Shown here one piece after another: positions 1 through 6,445 of a stretch of DNA of 25,203 nt. Location of the stretch: the NCBI GenBank assembly GCA_034429695.1, contig DAOUGC010000288.1:1-25203 (forward strand), in the 5' to 3' direction. This DNA is from DAOUGC01 sp034429695 (lineage in GTDB: Bacteria > Chloroflexota > Anaerolineae > Anaerolineales > Anaerolineaceae). The notes under the pieces are model-generated. The model was not told the origin of the DNA. It did not search any database and saw nothing but the letters and a program-made list of their open reading frames with translations. A program made the position numbers and the translations under genes. How positions within the stretch are numbered: position 1 is the first letter of the stretch; every line of letters starts with the position of its first letter.

Positions 1-739
1 TGGGGATCTTGATGTTCTGACCCTCGAACACAATGTCGTTGGTCATGCCGTTGTATTCCTTGATGGAATCAATGCTGACATTGTATGCACGCGCGATACC
101 GCTCAGCGTGTCATTTTCTCCAACGGTGTAGTCCACCTTTTCACAAGCCACGTCGGTGGCTTCCAGCTCGCTCAATGTGGGCGACGGCATGGGGGAGGCG
201 GTGGGGGTGGGTTGGGGAACCAGCAGTTTCTGGCCAATGACCAGGCTGCCGCAATCGGCGGGGAGATTGTTGAGAACAACGATGGATTGGACACTGACGT
301 TAAAAAAGGTTGCGATGGAACCGCAGTAATCACCTGATTGCACGGTATATTCAACCGGAGGCAGCGGGGTCCAGGTGGGCGCCGGCGTTTCGGTCAGCGT
401 GGGTGATGGAGTCAGCGTGAGGGTGGCGGTGTTGGTGATTGTCGGGGTGATGGTGGGTTCCACCACCATGCCCTGTCCACGCAAGACGGCAAACACGATG
501 GCTGCGCCAATACCCAGCACAAGGATCAACAGACCGAGCGCAACGGGCAGGCTCAGGGTGACTTCGGGGATGCGCGGACTTTGCACCGCCGCGGCGGTTT
601 TGGCTTTGGCGCCAACCGTGCTGCGCATTTCGGTGGGGGTAAAGGTGCGTCCGCACACCATGCAGCGGGTTGCGCTTTCGGTCAGGCGCGTGCCACAGGT
701 CGGACAAACTTTCGTTGAAGAAGTTGGTTCAGGACTCAT
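1..739 (-). CDS. zinc-ribbon, single-TM, LysM-repeat protein (C-terminus beyond window)
   Basis: The frame is open from ATG at 739 to the left edge, so the C-terminus is missing (246 codons visible). The N-terminus has a four-cysteine zinc ribbon (CPTCG at about residues 12-16, CMVCG at about 27-31). A basic stretch and a hydrophobic segment at about 65-88 (LPVALGLLILVLGIGAAI) form one membrane anchor, followed by a Thr/Pro linker and two LysM domains, each with a YTV start and a later NN/NG-type asparagine turn. The zinc ribbon should be cytoplasmic and the LysM repeats outside, so the protein probably binds peptidoglycan or another GlcNAc polymer. A ribosome site (AAAGGAAACC) precedes the ATG. 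It is divergent from the hemW-like gene. The architecture is clear; the exact role is unknown. Confidence 0.88.
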   Translation of the reverse strand, partial: MSPEPTSSTKVCPTCGTRLTESATRCMVCGRTFTPTEMRSTVGAKAKTAAAVQSPRIPEVTLSLPVALGLLILVLGIGAAIVFAVLRGQGMVVEPTITPTITNTATLTLTPSPTLTETPAPTWTPLPPVEYTVQSGDYCGSIATFFNVSVQSIVVLNNLPADCGSLVIGQKLLVPQPTPTASPMPSPTLSELEATDVACEKVDYTVGENDTLSGIARAYNVSIDSIKEYNGMTNDIVFEGQNIKIP

Positions 740-782
740 GGTTTCCTTTGAAAAGGGGGGAAATTTCTCCCAGCGGGAAAAA

Positions 783-791
783 ATTATACCA
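783..791 (-). promoter_or_regulatory. extended -10 promoter of the LysM gene
   Basis: Read on the minus strand the sequence is TGGTATAAT, an extended -10 element with a perfect TATAAT. No good -35 lies 17 bp upstream, as is usual for extended -10 promoters. A start about 7 nt downstream gives a leader of roughly 37 nt carrying the AAGGAA ribosome site. Confidence 0.55.
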
Positions 792-803
792 TACAGCAAG
801 GGG

Positions 804-834
804 TTGACTTTTGCAAAAAAGCAAGGGGTATGTT
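804..834 (+). promoter_or_regulatory. possible weak promoter of the hemW-like gene
   Basis: TTGACT (804-809) is a good -35. The best -10 is TATGTT (829-834), at a long 19-bp spacing. If used, transcription would begin only a few bases before the ATG at 848, giving a nearly leaderless message. The spacing makes this uncertain. Confidence 0.3.
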
Positions 835-847
835 ATGCTGCAGGACG

Positions 848-2050
848 ATGATGAAACCCGGTACGCAACCTCACAGCATCTACATTCATATCCCATTTTG
901 TGCCAAACGCTGTTCTTACTGTGATTTTAACACGTATGCAGGTATGGAGTCTTTAATCCCGGCTTACGTTGATGCCCTATGCAGCGAGATCCAGCAGGTG
1001 GCTGAGGCTGCTGATGGGGAAACGCCTGTGCATACCATTTTCTTTGGCGGCGGCACTCCTTCGTTGCTTGAGACCGAACAGGTGGAGCGCATTCTGGCGG
1101 AGATCCATGCTGGGTTTCACCTGAACACGGATCTTGAACTCACCCTGGAGGCCAACCCCGGAACGGTAACGCTCGAAAAGCTGCGTGAGCTTCACGACCT
1201 GGGGGTCAACCGGTTGAGCTTTGGGATGCAAACCGCCAATCCGGCAGAACTGGCGCTGCTTGGCAGGATCCACGACCATTATGACGTGATCCACGCAGTC
1301 CAATGGGCGCGCCAGGCTGGTTTTGACAACCTGAGCCTTGACCTGATTTTTGGCCTTCCGAGGCAATCCCTGGATGGATGGCGATCTTCGTTGGAATCCG
1401 CACTCCATTTGCGCCCAGAGCACATCAGCCTTTACTCATTGATCGTTGAACCCGGCACCCGCATGAGAAACTGGGTACAGCGCGGGCTGGTGGAGACACC
1501 CGATGATGATACCGCGGCTGAACTATATGAATGGGCAGGCGAGCGCATGGAGGCGGCAGGCTTCAGCCAGTACGAGATCTCCAACTGGGCATCCACAAAT
1601 GCGGGCGGTTGTTTGCTTTCCAGCCGGCATAACCTGCAATACTGGCGGAACCAGCCCTATTTTGGGTTTGGAGCCGGTGCGCACGGGTATGTGAATGGGG
1701 TGCGTACAGCCAATGTCACCGGCATTCAGACCTACGTGCGACGAATGAAAGATGGAATTATGGGGGATTTTCCCGTCGGTGCTGCGGCGGAAACATTTAC
1801 GCGCATTGACGTGGAAGAAGAAATGCGTGAGACATTGATGGTTGGTCTGCGCATGACCCTGGAAGGCGTATCACGGCGCAGCTTTGCCAGCCGGTTCGGG
1901 ATTGACTTGGATGTTGTTTTCGCGAAGGAAATCTCCCGGTTGGTGAAGAACGACCTGCTGGAATGGACGGGCGAGGACGGGGACATCCTGCGCCTGACGG
2001 GACGGGGAATCCTGCTGGGAAATCAGGTGTTCATGCAGTTTGTGGCATGA
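848..2050 (+). CDS. hemW: HemW-like radical SAM protein (coproporphyrinogen III oxidase-like)
   Basis: This is a radical SAM enzyme of the HemW/HemN group. The N-terminus carries IHIPFC-AKRC-SYC, the CX3CX2C site for the [4Fe-4S] cluster that cleaves S-adenosylmethionine. It is followed by FGGGTPSLL, EANPG, RLSFGMQ and LIFGLPRQS, all typical of the family. After the third cysteine comes Asp-Phe rather than the extra cysteine of true HemN, which points to HemW, a heme-binding/heme-insertion protein, and not an authentic coproporphyrinogen dehydrogenase. Length (400 aa) is normal. Start: the frame opens at 830, but that ATG sits directly on a GGGG stretch; the tandem ATGs at 848/851 after GCAGGAC fit the family N-terminus better. 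No heme biosynthesis gene is adjacent. It is convergent with the L,D-transpeptidase gene, with 1 nt between stops. Confidence 0.9.
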   Translation: MMKPGTQPHSIYIHIPFCAKRCSYCDFNTYAGMESLIPAYVDALCSEIQQVAEAADGETPVHTIFFGGGTPSLLETEQVERILAEIHAGFHLNTDLELTLEANPGTVTLEKLRELHDLGVNRLSFGMQTANPAELALLGRIHDHYDVIHAVQWARQAGFDNLSLDLIFGLPRQSLDGWRSSLESALHLRPEHISLYSLIVEPGTRMRNWVQRGLVETPDDDTAAELYEWAGERMEAAGFSQYEISNWASTNAGGCLLSSRHNLQYWRNQPYFGFGAGAHGYVNGVRTANVTGIQTYVRRMKDGIMGDFPVGAAAETFTRIDVEEEMRETLMVGLRMTLEGVSRRSFASRFGIDLDVVFAKEISRLVKNDLLEWTGEDGDILRLTGRGILLGNQVFMQFVA

Positions 2051-2051
2051 A

Positions 2052-3095
2052 TCAGGTGACTTTGATGACGGTGCCGTAGCCCTTGGCGTCCCTTACGCCA
2101 GGATCCCAAACCGGGGTGGTCCAGCGGAAGAGCCAGCGTGCATCAGCGGTGCGCATGTTGACGCAGCCGTGGCTCATGTTGTTGCCAAAATTGGTGTGCC
2201 AGTACGTGCCGTGAGTGGCGTTGCCGTTCTCATGGAAATAGCACACCCACGGAACCCCAAGCAGTTCGTAAGCTTCAACATCCGAAACAATACTGCCGTC
2301 ACCCATGTGCTGGGATGGCATTTTGGACGCCACGCGCCACTCGCCGGCAGGGGTATTCCACGGGATTTCTCCATCGGGCACGGCGCGGTTCAAGCCGGTT
2401 GAAACCAGGGTCTTGAGCACCACCTGGTCATTCTCATAAGCGGTCAGTTCCTGATGCGCCAGCGACACTTCAATGCGTTTTTTGTGCGGTTCCACCAGGG
2501 GCGACAGGGGGGTCAATTCAACATCCGGTATCAGCCGGATCGACTCGGCGGGGACATCGTAGGTGACACGGCTCCAGGCTTCCTGCAGTCGGTACCACAC
2601 CCCGCCATCCGGTCCTTCCACCACACTGGTGACCCAGTGGACCGATTCGTAATAGAGGGGATACACCGGTTCCCAAACATCATTGGCGATCCAGCGCATC
2701 GGCTGGACGTACGGCACGGTGACCTCGCCCAGTTGCCCGCCTTCACGGATGCTGTACACCACCTCGTTCAGGCGGTAATCCACCATCTGCAGGTGTTTGC
2801 TGTGAATGTACCCACCCCAAACCCGATACCAGATCGGGTTCCAGTCGGGGCCCTTGTCTGAGACCACCTCGTAATACAAATTCACCAGATCGTCGCGTTT
2901 GCGCTGGTACAGGATCTTGCTCTCATCCCACGGCTCTTTGTATACGCTCACCGAGGTCACCGCAATGCGCGCGGTTTTGGATACCGCTGGTTCGCGTTGA
3001 GGGGGGAGGTATTTGAGGTATGGGCGAAAAGCCAGACCGCCCAGCGCCAGCAGGCCGAGTTTGAGAAAGTCGCGGCGGGAAATGGTGTTTGACAT
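2052..3095 (-). CDS. Tat-exported L,D-transpeptidase (YkuD family)
   Basis: The C-terminal third holds the YkuD signature, with SHGC followed by VNM; Cys311 is the expected nucleophile and upstream histidines (HGTYWH) fit the conserved His. Such enzymes make 3-3 cross-links in peptidoglycan or attach proteins to it. Residues 6-13 (SRRDFLKL) form a twin-arginine motif followed by a short hydrophobic stretch, so export should be by the Tat route. Residues about 40-110 look like an SH3-like wall-binding region (WYRVWGGYIHSKHLQ). The start at 3095 was chosen over the in-frame ATG at 3131 because it places the Tat signal at the terminus and a strong promoter ends just upstream. There is no Shine-Dalgarno, which fits a leaderless message. 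It is a single-gene unit. Confidence 0.9.
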   Translation of the reverse strand: MSNTISRRDFLKLGLLALGGLAFRPYLKYLPPQREPAVSKTARIAVTSVSVYKEPWDESKILYQRKRDDLVNLYYEVVSDKGPDWNPIWYRVWGGYIHSKHLQMVDYRLNEVVYSIREGGQLGEVTVPYVQPMRWIANDVWEPVYPLYYESVHWVTSVVEGPDGGVWYRLQEAWSRVTYDVPAESIRLIPDVELTPLSPLVEPHKKRIEVSLAHQELTAYENDQVVLKTLVSTGLNRAVPDGEIPWNTPAGEWRVASKMPSQHMGDGSIVSDVEAYELLGVPWVCYFHENGNATHGTYWHTNFGNNMSHGCVNMRTADARWLFRWTTPVWDPGVRDAKGYGTVIKVT

Positions 3096-3102
3096 GGATG
3101 GC

Positions 3103-3131
3103 ATTATACCCAGAAATGCAAGGAGCGGCAA
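3103..3131 (-). promoter_or_regulatory. sigma70-type promoter of the L,D-transpeptidase gene
   Basis: On the minus strand: TTGCCG (3131-3126), 17-bp spacer, TATAAT (3108-3103). Seven bases separate the -10 box from the ATG at 3095, so transcription should begin at or within a base or two of the start codon. Confidence 0.7.
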
Positions 3132-3171
3132 ATTGCGTCAACCCTCAAAGAGCGGCTCGCTTTATTTGTCG

Positions 3172-5106
3172 CTACTGGAAGAAAGGATATTGTGTCAACA
3201 CCTTTTCAACCGTGTTCAGGTCGGGGGCGATGATCCACAGGGTTTGTTCCTCTCTGGCAAAGATGCACGAGGTTTCACCGTTCATCTCCCAGCAGGACGC
3301 GGTGGGGTGGCTGAGCACGTTGCCACGAAAACGCTCATTCTGGCTGTATTTGAGATTGGTCAGGAATTCCTGCGCATCGTTGAGGCTTTCCCAGACCCAG
3401 TGGGCAGTCAACACGGTTTGACCGCTGGTGGGGTTGTGCGCCACCTGATAGCGGTCTCCACCCCATCCGGCTGCGCCACCTTCAGCATTGTCCAGGTTAA
3501 CCTGGGCGGCGTAATCGGCGCCAAAACCGAGCAGCAGGTAGGTGGTCCATTCGCCCAATGAGTTGTATTCGTACTCCTCCCAGCCCTCACCAAGAAGATC
3601 CACAATATGAGGGTCGTCCACCGGGATGGCCTGTTCTCCAGTCAGGTATTTTTCGGGATGCAAAATTTGCTCAGTGGTTGTGGGCGGATTGGTGTAAGCG
3701 TTGTTCACTTCTGCCCAGTTGCCCCGGTCGTGCAAAAACTTTACGAACTGGAAACCGTAACCATAGGCAAAGTTGACCTCCTCCACCACATAAGGTGGGG
3801 GAAATTCTTCGGGCAGTGCCATTAATGGCGGACGGTAATTGATGAGATCCTGGTAATCCTGTGGGGTGGCGTATTGCACCAGCCACTGGTTCATCAACAG
3901 GGTGGCGTCGCCTTCGATCAGGGCGTCCATGGCCTGACATCTTTGCGAATTATGAATGCAACCGGCATCAAGCTCCATTTGTTCAAAATTATAGGTCATG
4001 TCCACCAGGGCATGGTCGTACTCATGTGAATAGATGTAGTGTTCCATGCCTCTGAACCAGATACCCAGCACAAAAATCTCTTTGCTCCACGGCTGGTAAA
4101 ACCCACCGATATTATCCACGATATGATTGAGAGCGGCATTTTCCAGGCTGTAGGTGGGTTTGATCAGCCCCAGCTTGCTCAACACCACCTGCTGTTGGTC
4201 CAGCTCGGTCTGAACTTCATCGGTCAGGATCTGTTCAAGCAGCAGCTCTTTGGCGCGCAGGTTGGGGATGACATATGCAGACACTTCACCTGTGATGGGC
4301 AAACCGCGCAGGTCTGACACCTGTTGTTCAATGCGGTCCATTTCCACTACAATGGTGGGATTGGCCGGAGGGAAGGTGGCCGTTGGAGTGGCTGTCTTGG
4401 TGGGCAGGGGGGTGATGGTGAAGGTCTGCGTTGCGGTGGGGCTGATGGTGGGGGTCAGTGTGGGTGTTGGTGAGAACAGGGTGGCCTCGGCATTGTAGTT
4501 CACCGGCGTTACCGCTGCAATGTTCTGCGGTGATAGCATGGAGGTGATGTAGGATTGCAACGCCAGAAAAGCCCCACCCAGGCACAGACACCCGACAATG
4601 GCAATCACGCCGAGTACCAGCCAGCGGCTTGGTTTGGCTTTCTTTTTGCCCTTGTCCTTGTCGTCAACCTGCCCGGTTTCCTCCGGTGGCAGCGGTTCAT
4701 CTCCGCCGGATAATTCACGGGTTAATTGAGTGGCAGGTCCTTCCGGCTTTTGAGTGGCGGCAGCCGGTGTTTCCTCGGGCTCATCCTGACTGGCAAATAA
4801 AGCCGATAGGGGCACTTCAGCAGACGGGGCAGCCTGTTGCTGTGCATCCAGTTTTTCCAACCCTTTGCGTGCGGTCAGGTTGTTGTGATCGATCTTCAGG
4901 ATGTTCTCAAGACATTCGCGTTTTTCGGCGTCGTTTTCCACCACGGCAGACAGCCATAACCAGCCGGGGATGCTGTAAGGATCGTCCCGCACCACCTGAT
5001 ACAGTAATTGGCGGGCGAGAGGAAAGTTGCCGGAACGATACGCGGCAATGCCCTGCTTGAGAATATCGTCCAAAGTGCCTCCGGAAGCGCGGATGGATGG
5101 CTCCAT
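3172..5106 (-). CDS. TPR / single-TM / HExxH zinc-peptidase-like protein
   Basis: A 644-residue, multi-domain membrane protein. Residues about 10-90 form TPR-like helices (AAYRSGNFPLARQLLYQVV). Residues about 91-160 are acidic/Pro-rich and end in a Lys-rich stretch; about 161-190 is one membrane segment; about 200-252 is a Thr/Pro linker. The C-terminal domain contains HEYDH (361-365), an HExxH zinc-peptidase motif, and EGDAT at 398-402, where E398 suits the third ligand of a gluzincin-like site. I infer a cytoplasmic TPR end and an extracellular metallopeptidase-like domain. Substrate is unknown; it could also be a non-catalytic relative. The start at 5106 is the first in-frame ATG after the promoter; no good ribosome site is seen (CCCGCGG precedes it). 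Confidence 0.75.
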   Translation of the reverse strand: MEPSIRASGGTLDDILKQGIAAYRSGNFPLARQLLYQVVRDDPYSIPGWLWLSAVVENDAEKRECLENILKIDHNNLTARKGLEKLDAQQQAAPSAEVPLSALFASQDEPEETPAAATQKPEGPATQLTRELSGGDEPLPPEETGQVDDKDKGKKKAKPSRWLVLGVIAIVGCLCLGGAFLALQSYITSMLSPQNIAAVTPVNYNAEATLFSPTPTLTPTISPTATQTFTITPLPTKTATPTATFPPANPTIVVEMDRIEQQVSDLRGLPITGEVSAYVIPNLRAKELLLEQILTDEVQTELDQQQVVLSKLGLIKPTYSLENAALNHIVDNIGGFYQPWSKEIFVLGIWFRGMEHYIYSHEYDHALVDMTYNFEQMELDAGCIHNSQRCQAMDALIEGDATLLMNQWLVQYATPQDYQDLINYRPPLMALPEEFPPPYVVEEVNFAYGYGFQFVKFLHDRGNWAEVNNAYTNPPTTTEQILHPEKYLTGEQAIPVDDPHIVDLLGEGWEEYEYNSLGEWTTYLLLGFGADYAAQVNLDNAEGGAAGWGGDRYQVAHNPTSGQTVLTAHWVWESLNDAQEFLTNLKYSQNERFRGNVLSHPTASCWEMNGETSCIFAREEQTLWIIAPDLNTVEKVLTQYPFFQ

Positions 5107-5139
5107 TCCGCGGGATGGTAAATGGATGTGAACAGGTTA

Positions 5140-5166
5140 ATTATACGGGGTTTTCCTGCATGACAA
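5140..5166 (-). promoter_or_regulatory. likely promoter of the TPR-peptidase-like gene
   Basis: On the minus strand a perfect TATAAT (5145-5140) is preceded by TTGTCA (5166-5161) at a short 15-bp spacing. The predicted leader is about 27 nt. The -10 is convincing; the -35 is doubtful because of the spacing. Confidence 0.5.
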
Positions 5167-5205
5167 TTTCCAACGGGTTGACAATCCTGTTGGTTGGAAG
5201 CCTGA

Positions 5206-5239
5206 TAATAAAGAAAGCCGTTCCGGGTGAGGAACGGCT
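5206..5239 (-). terminator. intrinsic terminator after the amino-acid-binding lipoprotein gene
   Basis: A 9-bp perfect stem, AGCCGTTCC (5216-5224) and GGAACGGCT (5231-5239), with a 6-nt loop. On the minus strand it is followed by a T-rich run (TTCTTTATT). It lies about 20 nt after the stop codon at 5260. Confidence 0.85.
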
Positions 5240-5259
5240 CATTTTGAAAATATGAGGTC

Positions 5260-6108
5260 TTATTCGGCTGGGCTGAGCCACTTGGCTTCCAGTTCCTGGA
5301 TCAAGCCTTCTTCCTTGATTTTTGCAAGGCCGCTGTTGATCTTATCGAGCAGTTCCGTGTTGTCCTTGCACACCGCAACGCCGTAATTTTCATCAGTGAA
5401 GACCTCGCCAACCGTCTTGAGTTGGTCGTCATACTTCATCACGAAACTGACCGCGGTGGGATAGTCAGCCACAACTGCTTGCACCTGGCCGTTCATCAAG
5501 TCCAGGAAAGCCAGGTCCACGGTATCGTAGGTTTTGAGTTCAGCGCCTTCAATCGCTTCCACTTCAATTGCACCGGTGGTGGCGATTTGCGCACCAACCA
5601 CTTTACCTGCCAGGTTCTCCTTGCTGTTGATCTCGGTGTTATCCTCTGCCACCACAACGATCTGACCGGCGTTGATGTAGGGGTCAGAGAACAACATTGA
5701 CGCTTTGCGTTCCTCAGTAATGGTGATGGCTGAGATGGCGGCATCATACTGGCAATTGGAAATGCCCGCCAGCAGTGGATCGAAGCCAATATTTATAAAC
5801 TCAAGCTGCAGACCCTCAGCTTCGGCGATGGCATTGAACAGGTCAATATCGAAACCGATGATTTCCTTGCTGGCTTCGTCGACAATTTCGAATGGGGGCC
5901 AGGTGGCATCCGTGGCAACCTTGACAACCATGGTTTCGCCCTCAGCGGCATCACCGCCCGTCGCTTCGGTGGCTTCGCCAGCGGCTTGTTCCTGGGTGGC
6001 GGTTTCATCGACCACAACATCTGTGGACTGCACAGCGCCCTGACCACCGCAAGCGGTCAGGAGCAGGGCAATTAGAACAAACAGGGCAAACATCTTATAG
6101 CTTTTCAT
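5260..6108 (-). CDS. polar amino-acid ABC transporter substrate-binding lipoprotein
   Basis: A periplasmic-binding-protein type 2 (SBP_bac_3) protein of 282 residues. Residues 1-20 form a lipoprotein signal ending in LLLTAC, with Cys20 as the lipidated residue, followed by an acidic/Thr/Ala-rich tether to about 58. The binding domain then shows features typical of glutamine/arginine/histidine-type binders: WPPFEI, GFDIDLFNAIAE, DAAISAITIT-ER, FSDPY, and late in the chain YGVAV and INSGL. It should capture an amino acid outside the membrane and deliver it to an ABC permease. No permease or ATPase gene lies next to it, so it is an orphan here. An AAGGAG site is 8 nt before the ATG. A structured region and a terminator lie upstream and may regulate it. 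Confidence 0.93.
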   Translation of the reverse strand: MKSYKMFALFVLIALLLTACGGQGAVQSTDVVVDETATQEQAAGEATEATGGDAAEGETMVVKVATDATWPPFEIVDEASKEIIGFDIDLFNAIAEAEGLQLEFINIGFDPLLAGISNCQYDAAISAITITEERKASMLFSDPYINAGQIVVVAEDNTEINSKENLAGKVVGAQIATTGAIEVEAIEGAELKTYDTVDLAFLDLMNGQVQAVVADYPTAVSFVMKYDDQLKTVGEVFTDENYGVAVCKDNTELLDKINSGLAKIKEEGLIQELEAKWLSPAE

Positions 6109-6145
6109 CTTCTTCTCTCCTTGATTGATGATTGATCACGCATAA

Positions 6146-6174
6146 AGTTTACTAATTAGATAAATAATTGGCAA
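6146..6174 (-). promoter_or_regulatory. promoter of the amino-acid-binding lipoprotein gene
   Basis: On the minus strand: TTGCCA (6174-6169), 17-bp spacer, TAAACT (6151-6146). It lies downstream of the terminator at 6187-6220 and would give a leader of about 30 nt with the AAGGAG site. The -10 is imperfect. Confidence 0.5.
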
Positions 6175-6186
6175 TAGGCAACCTCC

Positions 6187-6220
6187 AAAAAAATAGCCCT
6201 CCTTCGAGCGAAGGAGGGCT
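6187..6220 (-). terminator. strong intrinsic terminator between the CBM protein gene and the lipoprotein gene
   Basis: A 10-bp perfect stem (AGCCCTCCTT and AAGGAGGGCT, 6195-6204 and 6211-6220) with a 6-nt loop is followed on the minus strand by A then seven T (6193-6187). It lies 226 nt after the stop of the large CBM protein gene and about 80 nt before the lipoprotein start. It could end the upstream transcript, end a small RNA, or act as an attenuator. Confidence 0.9.
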
Positions 6221-6335
6221 TTGTGGCTAAACAGTGTGCAGGCGGGGTCTGCTTAAGCGGTTAGAACCGTCCTTCTTGATGTAAGGCGGGTAGGCTTGCC
6301 GTTTCGCTTCAGACCGAATAAATGCTGCATATTGA
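6187..6335 (-). ncRNA. candidate structured leader or small RNA
   Basis: A promoter-like element (6341-6369) points into this segment and a strong terminator closes it, giving a predicted transcript of about 145 nt. It contains a long-range closing stem: GGTCTG at 6246-6251 pairs with CAGACC at 6310-6315, and AAGCG at 6255-6259 pairs with CGCTT at 6305-6309, with a 3-nt bulge. The enclosed region has further short GC-rich pairings. Because the next gene in the same direction is the amino-acid-binding lipoprotein, the segment could be a riboswitch-type attenuator; an independent small RNA is equally possible. I recognise no known class: no T-box consensus was seen. A 41-codon frame (6352 to 6227) exists but lacks a ribosome site. 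Confidence 0.35.
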
Positions 6336-6340
6336 AAAAG

Positions 6341-6369
6341 TTTATAGCACATTCAAATTGGAATTACAA
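6341..6369 (-). promoter_or_regulatory. promoter-like element upstream of the structured region
   Basis: On the minus strand: TTGTAA (6369-6364), 17-bp spacer, TATAAA (6346-6341). Predicted start near 6334. Confidence 0.45.
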
Positions 6370-6398
6370 CAGCCAATTTTCGCGCGAACGATCGTGGC

Positions 6399-6433
6399 GA
6401 CCGTTCGCCCCAAAAACTGGTGGGCGAACGGTC
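6399..6433. repeat. 12-bp perfect inverted repeat just after the CBM protein gene
   Basis: GACCGTTCGCCC (6399-6410) and GGGCGAACGGTC (6422-6433) flank an 11-nt A-rich loop, starting 13 nt after the stop of the large gene. There is no T-run on either side, so it is not a standard intrinsic terminator; it may be a 3'-end stabilising hairpin or a Rho-independent element of unusual type. Confidence 0.6.
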
Positions 6434-6445
6434 CACGGATGGAGC

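Noticed and set aside
5179..5210. Plus-strand TTGACA with a GATAAT-like box
   Set aside because: The spacing is about 20 bp and the transcript would run at once into the terminator hairpin and antisense to the lipoprotein gene.
6227..6352. 41-codon minus-strand frame inside the structured segment
   Set aside because: No ribosome site, and its ATG would lie upstream of the predicted transcript start; the pairing pattern is better explained as RNA structure.
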